Below are positions 1 through 8,566 of a stretch of DNA of 27,531 nt, piece by piece. The stretch is from CALHVX01 sp051027215 (GTDB lineage Bacteria > Pseudomonadota > Gammaproteobacteria > Pseudomonadales > Azotimanducaceae), in the NCBI GenBank assembly GCA_051027215.1, contig JBPCXR010000321.1, forward strand, positions 1 through 27,531, read 5' to 3'. The notes beneath the pieces were generated by a model that made no database searches, was not told the origin of the DNA, and saw only the letters and a list, made by a program, of their open reading frames with translations. The position numbers and the translations under genes are program-made. Each line of letters starts with the position of its first letter. Positions within the stretch are counted from its first letter, which is position 1.

Positions 1-9
1 AGGATCACT

Positions 10-85
10 GTCCCCTTCGTCTAGTGGCCTAGGACACCGCCCTTTCACGGCGGGAACAGGGGTTCGAACCCCCTAGGGGACGCCA
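10..85 (+). tRNA. tRNA-Glu (anticodon TTC)
   Basis: The acceptor stem GTCCCCT (10-16) pairs with AGGGGAC (75-81). A discriminator G and an encoded CCA (83-85) follow. The anticodon stem CCGCC/GGCGG encloses the loop CTTTCAC, giving anticodon TTC (Glu). The T arm carries GGTTCGAACCC. It lies 5 nt before tRNA-Gly, so the two are probably one transcript whose promoter lies left of the window. Confidence 0.97.
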
Positions 86-90
86 TTTTA

Positions 91-166
91 GCGGGTGTAG
101 CTCAGTTGGTAGAGCGCGACCTTGCCAAGGTCGAGGTCACGAGTTCGAACCTCGTTACCCGCTCCA
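91..166 (+). tRNA. tRNA-Gly (anticodon GCC)
   Basis: The acceptor stem GCGGGTG (91-97) pairs with TACCCGC (156-162) with one G-T wobble, followed by TCCA with encoded CCA at 164-166. The anticodon stem CGACC/GGTCG encloses the loop TTGCCAA, anticodon GCC (Gly). The D arm (AGCTCAGTTGGTAGAGC) and T arm (GAGTTCGAACCTC) are canonical. No GC-rich terminator stem follows; the next 40 nt are T-rich. Confidence 0.97.
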
Positions 167-171
167 GTTTC

Positions 172-209
172 TTTCAGTGCCTCTTTTTGGTGCCTTTTTC
201 AGTGCCTCT
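172..209 (+). repeat. 13-bp direct repeat downstream of the tRNAs
   Basis: TTTCAGTGCCTCT occurs at 172-184 and again exactly at 197-209, a 25-nt period, in T-rich sequence just after tRNA-Gly. The rest of 167-339 shows no gene, convincing promoter or terminator. It could be a duplicated tRNA-trailer segment; its role is unknown. Confidence 0.6.
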
Positions 210-339
210 CTTGCCGAGACTTTCGTTGCAAGCTCTCTAATTGAAAGCTGCGGGTCAGCCACATCTGGCCCAGAATATCTACCAGACTTCTCGTCTCTCT
301 GGCCCGTAGAATTGGCCATCCGTCCTGGCATGTCACCCT

Positions 340-2121
340 ATGCTGTTTGGTCTTGACGCTTACGCCCCCTATGTCGTGGGGTTCCTGTTGCTGCTTACCT
401 TCGTCGGTTTTGCGATCGAATGGCGGCCACCTGCGGTATGTGCGGCGACCTCAGTGACGCTCATGCTGTTGCTGGGGATCTTGGAAACTGACCAGCTTTT
501 GGCAGTGCTGTCGAGCCCGGCACCGGTAACGATTGGCGCGATGTTTGTGCTGTCGGCAGCGCTGGTTAGAACCGGCGCGGTGGAGAGTGTGGCCCGTTGG
601 GTGACCGCCGGAGCTTCGGAGCATCCGCTGCGCTCGGTGATTGGCTTTTTACTGACCGCGGCGTTCATGTCAGCGGTGGTGAACAACACGCCGTTGGTCA
701 TGCTGATGATTCCCGTCGCAGTGGCACTTGGTCGCGAAATCGGCCGGGCGTCCTCCAAGCTGCTGATCCCGCTGTCATATGCCTCCATTTTAGGTGGTAC
801 CTGTACGTTGCTGGGAACCTCAACCAATATCCTGGTCGATACCGTATCCCGTTCCTTCGGGCTCGCGCCCTTTCATATTTTCGAGGTCGCCCCGGTGGGG
901 ATTTGCATCACGGTGGTTGGTATAGCCTTTTTGCTGTTGCTGCAGCGCTTGTTGCCGGAACGCCGTACGTCGTTAGAACATGGGTTAGCGGCCAGCGACA
1001 AACGCTATCTGTTAGAAGCGGTGATCGAGGACACTTCAGACTTTGTCGGAGAAAACATTGAAAAAGTTACGGCCTTCACCAAAGCCGACTCTGAGCTTGT
1101 GGACGTATTGCGCGGTAACGAGTCGTTGCGCAGAACCTTAACCGATGTCGTCCTCCAGGCCGGTGATGTCATCGTTCTGCGAAGCAGTGCAGCGGAAGCA
1201 CTGTCGTTATCCGAAGCCGGTGCGCTGGGTGGGGAAGAGGACAATGTGCAATCTATGGGCGCTCGCAGCACGACCGTGGTTGAAGCCTTGCTCACGCCCC
1301 AGTCAAAAATACTCGGCGAAACCCTACGGCGGCTGCGCTTGCGTCGTCGCTACGGCGTTTATCCGTTGGCACTGCATCGACGCGGCGAAAATGTCATTCA
1401 ACGTTTCGAGCGCACGCGGCTGGCTGTGGGTGACACCATACTGATTGAAGGTGCCCAAGAAGATGTCGATCGGCTCATGACCGACGAGACCCTGGTTAAC
1501 ATTTCAGATCCTCGTGCCAAAGCTTTTCGTCGCCGCAAGCTACCCATCGCTGTAGGCGTATTGGTTGCGGTGGTGTTGGGCGCGGCGTTCGGACTCATGC
1601 CCATCGTCGGGTTGGCGATCGCCGGGGCGGGAGTCGTATTGGCTACCCGCTGCGTGGAGATGGACGAAGCCATTGCGGCAGTGGACTGGCAGGTGCTGGG
1701 ATTGATCTTTGCCATGCTGGCCATCGGCATATCTATGCAATCGTCTGGGCTGGTGGACATAATCGTTGCTCAGCTAACCCCCTGGCTTTCGGCGTCTTCA
1801 CCGCTGTTGGCGTTGATCGTGGTGTATTTCCTGTGCTCGATTCTGACGGAGCTGGTGACCAACAACGCCGTAGCAGTCATCGTGGTACCCATTGCCATCG
1901 GCATTGCGCAAACTCTCGGTGTGGATCCACGGCCCTTTGTTGTGGCGGTAATGATCGCCGCCAGCGCCAGCTTCTTAACCCCCATCGGTTATCAGACCAA
2001 CACCTTGGTATACAGCGCCGGTGGTTATCAGTTCTTCGACTTTATTCGCATTGGAGTCATCATGAATCTGATCACGGCGTTGATTTCCCTCACCTTAATC
2101 CCCCGCATCTGGCCTTTCTAG
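340..2121 (+). CDS. SLC13 (DASS)-family permease with two RCK_C domains
   Basis: Predicted inner-membrane transporter of 593 residues, probably moving anions such as dicarboxylate, sulfate or phosphate. Hydrophobic helices occupy residues about 10-205 and 400-593. Between them lie two soluble TrkA_C/RCK_C-like modules (about 220-290 and 310-385), the standard architecture for bacterial SLC13 permeases with regulatory inserts. Signature segments are VNNTPLVML (113-121) and LGTSTNILV (158-166) in the first half, and TNNAVAVIV and TPIGYQTNTL in the second; they resemble the duplicated Asn-Thr substrate/sodium motifs of the family. The ATG at 340 has no clear Shine-Dalgarno; an ATG at 330 in another frame stops quickly. 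The gene is first in an apparent operon, 9 nt before the HIT gene. Substrate cannot be told from sequence. Confidence 0.9.
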   Translation: MLFGLDAYAPYVVGFLLLLTFVGFAIEWRPPAVCAATSVTLMLLLGILETDQLLAVLSSPAPVTIGAMFVLSAALVRTGAVESVARWVTAGASEHPLRSVIGFLLTAAFMSAVVNNTPLVMLMIPVAVALGREIGRASSKLLIPLSYASILGGTCTLLGTSTNILVDTVSRSFGLAPFHIFEVAPVGICITVVGIAFLLLLQRLLPERRTSLEHGLAASDKRYLLEAVIEDTSDFVGENIEKVTAFTKADSELVDVLRGNESLRRTLTDVVLQAGDVIVLRSSAAEALSLSEAGALGGEEDNVQSMGARSTTVVEALLTPQSKILGETLRRLRLRRRYGVYPLALHRRGENVIQRFERTRLAVGDTILIEGAQEDVDRLMTDETLVNISDPRAKAFRRRKLPIAVGVLVAVVLGAAFGLMPIVGLAIAGAGVVLATRCVEMDEAIAAVDWQVLGLIFAMLAIGISMQSSGLVDIIVAQLTPWLSASSPLLALIVVYFLCSILTELVTNNAVAVIVVPIAIGIAQTLGVDPRPFVVAVMIAASASFLTPIGYQTNTLVYSAGGYQFFDFIRIGVIMNLITALISLTLIPRIWPF

Positions 2122-2130
2122 CGACGCGTT

Positions 2131-2562
2131 ATGTCCGAGTTTAGACTGCATCCCACTCTAGCTGCTGATACCTTATCGGTAACGACGCTGGCTCTTAGCC
2201 AAGTGCTGCTGATGAATGATGAGCGCTATCCATGGCTGATCATCGTCCCGCAGCGACCCGCGCTCACAGAGCTGTACCAGCTCAAGTCAGGGGATCGCCA
2301 GCAGCTCATGCGGGAGCTAGATGCGGCAAGTCAGGTGCTGCACACGCAACCACTGATGAGCAAGATCAATGTCGCAAGCCTAGGCAATCTGGTGCCACAG
2401 TTGCATGTGCATGTTGTTGGTCGACATGCTGCGGATCCGGCCTGGCCGGGCCCAGTTTGGGGTCACTCGGCGCCTGTTCCCTACGCACCGGGCGAGGGGG
2501 TTGAGCGTGCTCGAAGACTCGGTGAAGAGATCCTGGGGCGATTGGCGAAGCGCGATAGGTGA
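2131..2562 (+). CDS. HIT-family hydrolase, first His of the triad replaced by Gln
   Basis: A 143-residue histidine-triad protein, expected to be a cytosolic nucleotide hydrolase or transferase acting on phosphoramidates or dinucleotides. The motif is Q-L-H-V-H-V-V at residues 90-96. The central His, the nucleophile position in the family, and the third His are kept; the first is Gln. I recall the same Q-L-H-V-H form in Pseudomonas-type relatives, so it is a subfamily trait rather than decay. N-terminal segments VLLMNDERYPWLIIVPQR and MSKINVASLGN are typical of that group. It starts 9 nt after the permease stop, and its TGA overlaps the GTG of the next gene, so translational coupling is likely. 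Confidence 0.9.
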   Translation: MSEFRLHPTLAADTLSVTTLALSQVLLMNDERYPWLIIVPQRPALTELYQLKSGDRQQLMRELDAASQVLHTQPLMSKINVASLGNLVPQLHVHVVGRHAADPAWPGPVWGHSAPVPYAPGEGVERARRLGEEILGRLAKRDR

Positions 2563-3416
2563 CAGCGGTGCGAATAGCCACGTACAACGTGCAAAATCTG
2601 TTCGCATCGAGCGATCAAGGCAACAGTAAGCCAACGGTGGCGCTGAAAGCGGTGGCCAGAACGCTTGATCTGATGGCAGCCGATGTCGTGGCCTTACAGG
2701 AAGTTGCCGGTGAGGCGGCGTTGGCTGAATTGAACACATTGTTGCGAGATCCTTATGCCCATGCACATAGCGTACACAGCAATAGCCAGCGCGGAATCCA
2801 TCTCGCCTACTTGAGTCGTCACCCGTTGCTGCTGCGGTCCCATCGCGAACTGATGCTCGCAGATTGCAATGGCACCACACTAACGGACTATGAGCACGCG
2901 CCAGAAGCAGCCTCGGCTACGCCGAAACCGCTACGTCTGCAACGTGATCTGCTGCGAGCAGACGTGGCCTTCGGCGGTAATCCCAAGGCGTTGACGCTAT
3001 TCAATGTCCATTTCAAGTCCAAGGCTGAACAAGCTTGGCGTTTACTCAGCAGCGATGAGATCCGCACAGCCGAAGCCCGGGCGGTAGCTGCACAGATTGC
3101 GGATCTCGGGCGTACCGAACCGCAGCAGCTGGCGCTGCTGCTGGGCGACTTCAACGACCAATTGAGCAGCCCAACGCTTGCAGCGATTCGAAATCTTAAC
3201 TGGTGTGACGGCTTGGCATTTGACCATGCGCAATTGGGGCGAAGCGGTCGCCTACCGGGCACCTATTGGTCGAAGCGACGCCTACGCATTGACTACGTCT
3301 TGCTTAACGCCAACGCCGAGAGGGCGCTTGTTCCTGCCAGCGTGCGTGTGCATGCCAGTACCCTGGCGCAGCGAGGCTCCGATCACTATCCGGTCTCGGT
3401 GGATGTATCGCTCTGA
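2559..3416 (+). CDS. Endonuclease/exonuclease/phosphatase (EEP) family protein
   Basis: A 285-residue member of the DNase I/exonuclease III/inositol phosphatase fold. Family landmarks appear in order: RIATYNVQNLF at the N-terminus (metal/substrate Asn10), VVALQEV (metal Glu48), LFNVHFKSK near 150, LLLGDFND near 195 (Asp/Asn pair), RIDYVLLN, and the C-terminal SDHYPVSVDV with the catalytic Asp-His. All catalytic positions are present, so it should be active; the substrate (nucleic acid or phosphoester) is unknown. Start is GTG at 2559, overlapping the HIT TGA by four bases (GTGA). No signal peptide is visible, suggesting a cytosolic enzyme. The last 31 bp overlap the 3' end of the convergent MFS gene. 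Confidence 0.9.
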   Translation: MTAVRIATYNVQNLFASSDQGNSKPTVALKAVARTLDLMAADVVALQEVAGEAALAELNTLLRDPYAHAHSVHSNSQRGIHLAYLSRHPLLLRSHRELMLADCNGTTLTDYEHAPEAASATPKPLRLQRDLLRADVAFGGNPKALTLFNVHFKSKAEQAWRLLSSDEIRTAEARAVAAQIADLGRTEPQQLALLLGDFNDQLSSPTLAAIRNLNWCDGLAFDHAQLGRSGRLPGTYWSKRRLRIDYVLLNANAERALVPASVRVHASTLAQRGSDHYPVSVDVSL

Positions 3417-4630
3417 GTGCGCGCGCCTTGGGGTTGCCATAGCAACACCGCGGCGACGAGCAAGAGGGCTGCCGCGACAACGCTCGGCAACACGAAGCTG
3501 CCGCCGAACTCGGCAAGCCTAGCGGCGATGCTGGGGCCAACAAGTTGGCCAACGGCAAAAAAGGCAGTCATTACCCCGACTGCGCGGCCGCTTTGTTGCG
3601 GCGCCAGACGTTGCGCCAAGGACAGGCCTAAGGCGGTAATTGCCGCGAAGGTGCCGCCCAACAGCGCGCCGCCAAGCAGAAGCTGCCAGTGGCTATTGCC
3701 AAGCGCGGCGATTACCACGCCGATGGCCTCAACCAAGTAAGCCAACGCGAGGGTCGGCGCCAATGCCCAGCGCGCTGCCAATTGTTGCCAAAGCCATACC
3801 GACGGCACTGCGGCAGCGCCCGTAACCAGCCAGATCTGATTGGCAGAACCGTTGAGCGATGCCGGAGCAGAGGTGGCCGCTTCCTGGCCCATGGCCACGA
3901 TAAAGGTCGCGGTGACTACATAGCCGAAGCCAAAAGCGCCATAGCCAACGATAACGCGCCACAAAGAGCGGCTAAACGGAGTTACCGTCTGAGGTGCCGT
4001 GGCCTGCGCCGTGCCAATTTGCACCGAGCGAAACAAACCCCAGGCTGGCAACAATAACAACGCGGAAAAAGCTGCCAAATTCTGCCAATGGTGGGCGACG
4101 ATTGCTGGATCGGCGGTGGCCTCGGAACCGATGATGAATATGCTCGCCATAATGCCTAAACCGACGCCGGTGAAGTGCAAGTTGCCTAGGCGTGGCCGCT
4201 GTGCGGCGGTCAGTAGGCCGCTAAGGTGGGCGGTGACCAGCACCAAGCAGAAGGCACTGGCAATGCCGCTGGTTAACCGAATGCCACACCAGGCCCAGTA
4301 GTCTGCGGTAAAGGCACCAAGCCAAGTGGTGAGCACGCAACCCAGCAGTGCTAGCCCCAGTGTCCGATGGATGGATCGGGCGGAGAGAAACCGGGGTGCC
4401 AGCAGCGCACCAATCAAGTAGCCGAGATAGTTCATGCTACCTAGGTCGCCAACCTGGCTGAGCGACCAGTGGAAGGCTGAGCGCATGTCTGGCAGCAAAG
4501 GGGTATAAGCAAAGCGACTAATGCCCATGGCCACGGCAATGGTCAATCCTGCCCCCAGGGTCCAGCGCGCGCCAGGGCTCAAGTCGATCTCGGCCGCGTG
4601 GCTTGAAGTGTCTGCGGGTGCCACGCACAC
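3386..4630 (-). CDS. YbfB/YjiJ-family MFS transporter
   Basis: A 414-residue hydrophobic protein, about 12 transmembrane helices, inner-membrane secondary carrier. The N-terminal helix carries GISRFAYTPLLPDM, characteristic of the YbfB/YjiJ branch of the major facilitator superfamily, followed by a GSMNYLGYLIGALLA helix. The C-terminal half contains the repeat-like helix ALGLSLAQRLAPQQSGRAVG. The start is uncertain: the GTG at 4630 gives the full length, with another GTG two codons later; no good Shine-Dalgarno is visible. It is a single gene on the minus strand, divergent from the crotonase gene and overlapping the EEP gene tail to tail. Substrate unknown. Confidence 0.88.
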   Translation of the reverse strand: MCVAPADTSSHAAEIDLSPGARWTLGAGLTIAVAMGISRFAYTPLLPDMRSAFHWSLSQVGDLGSMNYLGYLIGALLAPRFLSARSIHRTLGLALLGCVLTTWLGAFTADYWAWCGIRLTSGIASAFCLVLVTAHLSGLLTAAQRPRLGNLHFTGVGLGIMASIFIIGSEATADPAIVAHHWQNLAAFSALLLLPAWGLFRSVQIGTAQATAPQTVTPFSRSLWRVIVGYGAFGFGYVVTATFIVAMGQEAATSAPASLNGSANQIWLVTGAAAVPSVWLWQQLAARWALAPTLALAYLVEAIGVVIAALGNSHWQLLLGGALLGGTFAAITALGLSLAQRLAPQQSGRAVGVMTAFFAVGQLVGPSIAARLAEFGGSFVLPSVVAAALLLVAAVLLWQPQGARTQSDTSTETG

Positions 4631-4692
4631 TGCCCGGCGCCAGCGGTAGTCACCGATGGCATTGACTGACTTTGTTTTGCCAAGGAGCCTCT

Positions 4693-5490
4693 ATGTCTTT
4701 TCTGCGCCAGGAACGCCATGATCATGTCCTGCTGTTGACCATGTCCAGCCCGGATACCCGCAACGCGCTTACCGGCGATGAACAGTTCGATGACTTCGAG
4801 CAGGTCTGCAGCGCCGTGAACGCCGATATTGGGATTCGCGCCGTCGTTCTCACTGGCGCAGGCAGTGCATTTTGCGCTGGCGGCAACGTTAAAGACATGC
4901 GCGATCGTAAGGGCCTGTTTTCTGGCGATCCAGCGGATCAGGCGGAAGCCTATCGTAAGGGTATTCAGCGCATCCCCAGAGCCATCTACGCGCTGAACGT
5001 GCCAATCATCGCTGCGGTGAACGGACCGGCCGTGGGCGCGGGCTGTGATCTGGCAACCATGTGCGACATCCGCATAGCCTCAGAAAAGGCCATGTTCGCC
5101 GAGAGCTTCGTCAAGCTCGGAATCATCCCCGGTGATGGCGGCGCCTGGTTTTTGCCCCGTGCGATTGGCTACTCCAATGCCTGCAAGATGGCGTTTACTG
5201 GCGCACCGGTGAAAGCGCCAGAGGCGCTCGCCATGGGCTTGGTCTCAGAGGTGGTTGCGCCAGAGGAGCTAACTAGCACGGCGCTCGAGCTGGCTGCTCA
5301 GATTGCATTGAATCCGCCCCACGCCGTGCGCTTGACGAAGCAACTCATGCGCGCGAGCCAGGGCGCAACACTCGATGAATTGCTAGAGAAGTCTGCGGCC
5401 TCGCAAGCGTTGTGCCATGCAGAACCTGATCATCTCGAAGCGGTGAACGCTTTTTTCGACAAGCGCAACGGCAACTATCGCTCTGCCTGA
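4693..5490 (+). CDS. Enoyl-CoA hydratase/isomerase (crotonase) family protein
   Basis: A 265-residue crotonase-fold enzyme acting on an acyl-CoA. The ATG at 4693 is chosen because AAGGAG (4682-4687) lies 5 nt upstream; an upstream in-frame TTG (4672) lacks support. Seen: the oxyanion-hole segment GAGSAFCAGGNVKDM (55-69) and the second hole region NGPAVGAGCDLATMCD (110-125). Aligning with rat enoyl-CoA hydratase, Glu144 corresponds to Asp119 and Glu164 to Phe139, so the classical two-glutamate hydratase site is not intact. The segment FVKLGIIPGDGGAWFLPR suggests a non-hydratase or specialised subgroup. The gene converges with the HMG-CoA lyase gene, overlapping by 16 bp, suggesting a related acyl-CoA pathway, though this is inference. 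Confidence 0.92.
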   Translation: MSFLRQERHDHVLLLTMSSPDTRNALTGDEQFDDFEQVCSAVNADIGIRAVVLTGAGSAFCAGGNVKDMRDRKGLFSGDPADQAEAYRKGIQRIPRAIYALNVPIIAAVNGPAVGAGCDLATMCDIRIASEKAMFAESFVKLGIIPGDGGAWFLPRAIGYSNACKMAFTGAPVKAPEALAMGLVSEVVAPEELTSTALELAAQIALNPPHAVRLTKQLMRASQGATLDELLEKSAASQALCHAEPDHLEAVNAFFDKRNGNYRSA

Positions 5491-6371
5491 CGCAGTTGCC
5501 AGGGCAACGTGCGGCCGCCGGCAGGGTGCTGCACGAGCTCTGCAGTAAAGGCCACGACCTCGCGCAGCTTGGCCTCGTCAATGCCAGTGTGAAAGCCGAT
5601 CTGGTGCAGCATGGACACCAGGTCTTCAGTGGCGAGATTGCCGGCTGCGCCCGGGGCGAACGGGCAGCCACCAAGCCCACCGATACTGGCGTCGAACTTT
5701 CGAATGCCGCACTCCAAAGCTTGCCAGGCGTTGGCGAGTGCTAGCGCGCGGGTGTCGTGCAGGTGCGCGGATATACGTTCACTACCGTATTCGGCAATCA
5801 TGCGGCTAAACAGCGTTTTGATTTGCGCGGGATTAGCTGCGCCAATGGTGTCGGCAACGATCACCTCGGCGGCGCCCGCGTCGAACATGATGCCTGCCAA
5901 TTTGGCAATCTGCGAGTCCGGTACTGGCCCTTCGTAAGGGCATTCAACCGCGACCGAAACATAGGCTCGTGGCTTCAATCCATCGTCGCTGCCCTGGCGC
6001 ACGATGTCGCGGCAGACAGCGATGGTGGTATCGAGATCCATATTGATGTTTTTCTGATTCATGGTGTTGGTCGCCGACAGCACAACGGCCATGGATCGTA
6101 CGCCCGCCTGCTTAGCCAAGGCATAGCCCTTGGCGTTCGGGATCAATGCGCTGAAATCGGCTTGACGCAAATCTAGCCCGGCGATTACTTCGGCGGCTCC
6201 CGCCATTTTTGGCACAGCTTTGGGGCTGACGAAACTGGCAACCTCCACCGCAGGTAAACCCGCGCCCACCAACTTGTTAATTAGCGTCACCCGCTGCTGG
6301 GGCGTCACGGTGGCCGAATCATTCTGTAAACCGTCACGCGGACCCACATCATTTACGATCACTGTTTCCAT
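5475..6371 (-). CDS. mvaB: Hydroxymethylglutaryl-CoA lyase (HMG-CoA lyase)
   Basis: A 298-residue DRE-TIM metallolyase that cleaves 3-hydroxy-3-methylglutaryl-CoA to acetyl-CoA and acetoacetate, the last step of leucine degradation. Seen: VNDVGPRDGLQND with catalytic Arg12-Asp13; HLHDT with metal ligands His203 and His205; and the family signature loop GGLGGCPFAPGAAGN with catalytic Cys236. Length equals that of typical bacterial enzymes. AGAGGT lies about 6 nt before the ATG. It is the second gene of a minus-strand operon, 47 nt after the CaiB-type CoA-transferase. Pairs of this kind may serve HMG-CoA or a related branched dicarboxylyl-CoA (for example citramalyl-like) substrate, so exact specificity is less sure than family. 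Confidence 0.93.
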   Translation of the reverse strand: METVIVNDVGPRDGLQNDSATVTPQQRVTLINKLVGAGLPAVEVASFVSPKAVPKMAGAAEVIAGLDLRQADFSALIPNAKGYALAKQAGVRSMAVVLSATNTMNQKNINMDLDTTIAVCRDIVRQGSDDGLKPRAYVSVAVECPYEGPVPDSQIAKLAGIMFDAGAAEVIVADTIGAANPAQIKTLFSRMIAEYGSERISAHLHDTRALALANAWQALECGIRKFDASIGGLGGCPFAPGAAGNLATEDLVSMLHQIGFHTGIDEAKLREVVAFTAELVQHPAGGRTLPWQLRQAER

Positions 6372-6418
6372 CGCCGACCTCTGTACTTGAGTTAGCCTGT
6401 TTTGCTCGCCATCGATCT

Positions 6419-7663
6419 TTAGTCTGCGGCAATCGCGCCGCTTGCGAGCGCCGCGTCGATCTCTGGGTCAGACATGCAGCCCCAGTGTTTGAGCACGTCG
6501 CGTGTATCTGCGCCTAGCAACGGCGGCGGAGTGAAGCTCTCTTCACTGTTCGCGGAAAGTTTGATCGGATTGCCAGGTACTTCGGTCGCCCCCTGTTGGG
6601 GATGATTGACCGACACCACCATGTTGCGATGGCGCACCTGAGGCTCAGCCAGCGCCTGGGCTAAGTTGTTTACCCGGGCACAGGGAATGCGCGCCGCTTC
6701 CAATTGTTCGAGCCAATAGCTGGCAGTTTCTGTGCGCAGCTTTGCGCCGATCAGCGACTCAATATGGGGCTGTTGTTCGAGGCGCGCGGTTGCTGTGGCG
6801 AATTGCGGATTGCGCAGCGCTTCGATATCTAGCAATTCAACCAACGCCGGCCAGAACGTATCGCCAATGACTGCGATAATGATGGTGTCGTCGGCGGTGG
6901 AGAAGGTGTTGTACGGTGTGTGCACGAAATGGCCGTTGCCGATGGGGCCGGGAATTTCACCTGACAAGCTGTACATGGTGGCCATGTAGTTCAAGAGGCT
7001 GATCTGTACGTCCAGCATGGAAATATCGACATGCTGGCCGATGCCTGTGCGTTCTCTTGCAAGCAGCGCAGCTTGCACGCCCATGACGGCGAACATGCCG
7101 CCGCCGAGATCGCCGATGGGAATTCCCGCGCGCACAAATTCACCCGGGCCGCTGCCGGTAATAGACATGCCGCCACCGAGACCTTGAACGATCTGATCAA
7201 AGGCTGGACGTCGATAGTGCGGGCCATCGCTGCCGAACCCGGAAATGGAACAGGTGATGATTCTCGGGTTGTGGAGTTTCAAGGTCTCGTAGTCGACCTT
7301 AAGGCGCGCAGTCACATCGGCGGCAAAGTTGTCGAGCACAACATCAGCGGATTGTACTAAGCGATAAAACACCGCCCGGCCATCGGGATTTTTTAGGTCT
7401 AAAGCGACGCTGCGTTTGTTGCGGTTCAACGTGAAAAAGTAAGCACCCATGCCGCCTAGAGAATTTTTTGGATCGTCTTCCAACAGCCGACGCGTACCCT
7501 CGCCGCGACCCGGGGGTTCTACTTTTACCGTGTCGCACCCCAGATCTGCCAAGATCATGCCGGCGTAGGGGCCAGCTAACATGTGGGTTAGATCTAGCAG
7601 GCGAATGCCTGCCAGTGGCTTGTTCGGCCCCAAGGGGGGATTGGCTGAGCTGGAATCGATCAT
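6419..7663 (-). CDS. CaiB/BaiF-type (class III) CoA-transferase
   Basis: A 414-residue family III CoA-transferase, which moves CoA between carboxylic acids through an aspartyl-CoA intermediate. Seen: the N-terminal segment LLDLTHMLAGPYAGMILADLG with VKVEPPGRGEGTR, the central RNKRSVALDLKNPDGR, and RRPAFDQIVQ, where Asp156 aligns with the catalytic Asp169 of formyl-CoA transferase. GQHVDISMLD follows as expected. It is first in a two-gene operon with HMG-CoA lyase, so its product is plausibly the CoA ester cleaved by the lyase (HMG-CoA or a close analogue). The ATG at 7663 has only a weak Shine-Dalgarno. Its upstream neighbour on the same strand is the PP2C gene, 78 nt away, with no terminator that I can see. 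Confidence 0.92.
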   Translation of the reverse strand: MIDSSSANPPLGPNKPLAGIRLLDLTHMLAGPYAGMILADLGCDTVKVEPPGRGEGTRRLLEDDPKNSLGGMGAYFFTLNRNKRSVALDLKNPDGRAVFYRLVQSADVVLDNFAADVTARLKVDYETLKLHNPRIITCSISGFGSDGPHYRRPAFDQIVQGLGGGMSITGSGPGEFVRAGIPIGDLGGGMFAVMGVQAALLARERTGIGQHVDISMLDVQISLLNYMATMYSLSGEIPGPIGNGHFVHTPYNTFSTADDTIIIAVIGDTFWPALVELLDIEALRNPQFATATARLEQQPHIESLIGAKLRTETASYWLEQLEAARIPCARVNNLAQALAEPQVRHRNMVVSVNHPQQGATEVPGNPIKLSANSEESFTPPPLLGADTRDVLKHWGCMSDPEIDAALASGAIAAD

Positions 7664-7741
7664 CTTTAGGTTGTATCCGCAGTTCTTAGACGCATTGCCG
7701 TGCTTGTTGTGGCCTTCTATTGCTTCACAGTGCTTGCTCGG

Positions 7742-8566
7742 TCAGTGCAATCGATGAGCAAGTATGGCGAGATCGTCGGGCTTTGACGGCAGCATACTAT
7801 CTGCGGCGCTGTCGGCAGCAGCCATGCGTTGCAGTGCTCTTTCGGCAAGCGCCGATACCGCCTGGTGCAATGGCCCCACGCGTGCGGTCTCAATGATTTC
7901 CACCAGGGCAAGGTTATCGAACAAACCGTCGGATGCGAGGACGAGGGTATCCTTGGCCGCCAGCGCGAAGGGAAGCCCCATCTCCACTGACATATCCTCC
8001 AGCCCGATCATATTGGAGACGTAGTGTCGGTCCTCATGGTGCAGGGCTTCTGTTTCGTCCAAGAGGCCAGAGCGCACCGCGTAGCCTACGGGTGAGTGCG
8101 AGCCCGTTTGTGCTTTGAGCTTACCTCGTTGGCCGAAGACACAGGCCTCTGAGTCGCCGACGTGATAGGTGCGGGCCTGATTGCCTTGGATCTCGACCAC
8201 CAGCAGCGTGGTTGCGGCGCCGCTTAGGCTGCTGCTGATCGTCGCCTGAGCATGTTCGAAGCCATTGAGAATACCGGCACGCAAGGGCGCGCCTTCGACC
8301 TCGGCAGCGCCTACCTGTTCCGCGATGGCGGTAACCGCCAGGTTCGATGCCTTGTCGCCAGAGAGGCCGCCGCCCATGCCATCTGCAACGATCAGCACGC
8401 AGCGGTCATCGCTTAGTTCAATTACACCGGCGCTGTCTTGATTGACGCCAGCAGCGCTTACCGGTTTGCAGAAGCAGGAGATCTGATGCCCGGGCAACTG
8501 CAGCTCGGTTGTGGTATTGGTATCGGCATTGAGGAAAAGATGAGTCTGCATGGGCTTAGTTTGCAT
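7742..8566 (-). CDS. PP2C-type Ser/Thr protein phosphatase
   Basis: A 274-residue PPM/PP2C phosphatase that should remove phosphate from Ser/Thr residues using two divalent metals. Motifs in order: NQDSAG (43-48), the metal site VADGMGG (Asp62-Gly63), ATTLLVVEI (118-126), HVGDSEACVF, VLASDGLFDN (metal Asp213) and PDDLAIL near the C-terminus. All main metal-binding aspartates are present. The ATG at 8566 lies inside the last codons of the kinase gene (11-bp overlap); a second ATG five codons in (8551) is an alternative. The coupling implies a cognate kinase/phosphatase pair. No transmembrane segment is seen, so it is cytosolic. Confidence 0.93.
   Translation of the reverse strand: MQTKPMQTHLFLNADTNTTTELQLPGHQISCFCKPVSAAGVNQDSAGVIELSDDRCVLIVADGMGGGLSGDKASNLAVTAIAEQVGAAEVEGAPLRAGILNGFEHAQATISSSLSGAATTLLVVEIQGNQARTYHVGDSEACVFGQRGKLKAQTGSHSPVGYAVRSGLLDETEALHHEDRHYVSNMIGLEDMSVEMGLPFALAAKDTLVLASDGLFDNLALVEIIETARVGPLHQAVSALAERALQRMAAADSAADSMLPSKPDDLAILAHRLH

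Noticed and set aside
4672..4692. Longer start (TTG) for the crotonase gene
   Set aside because: AAGGAG sits exactly 5 nt before the ATG at 4693.
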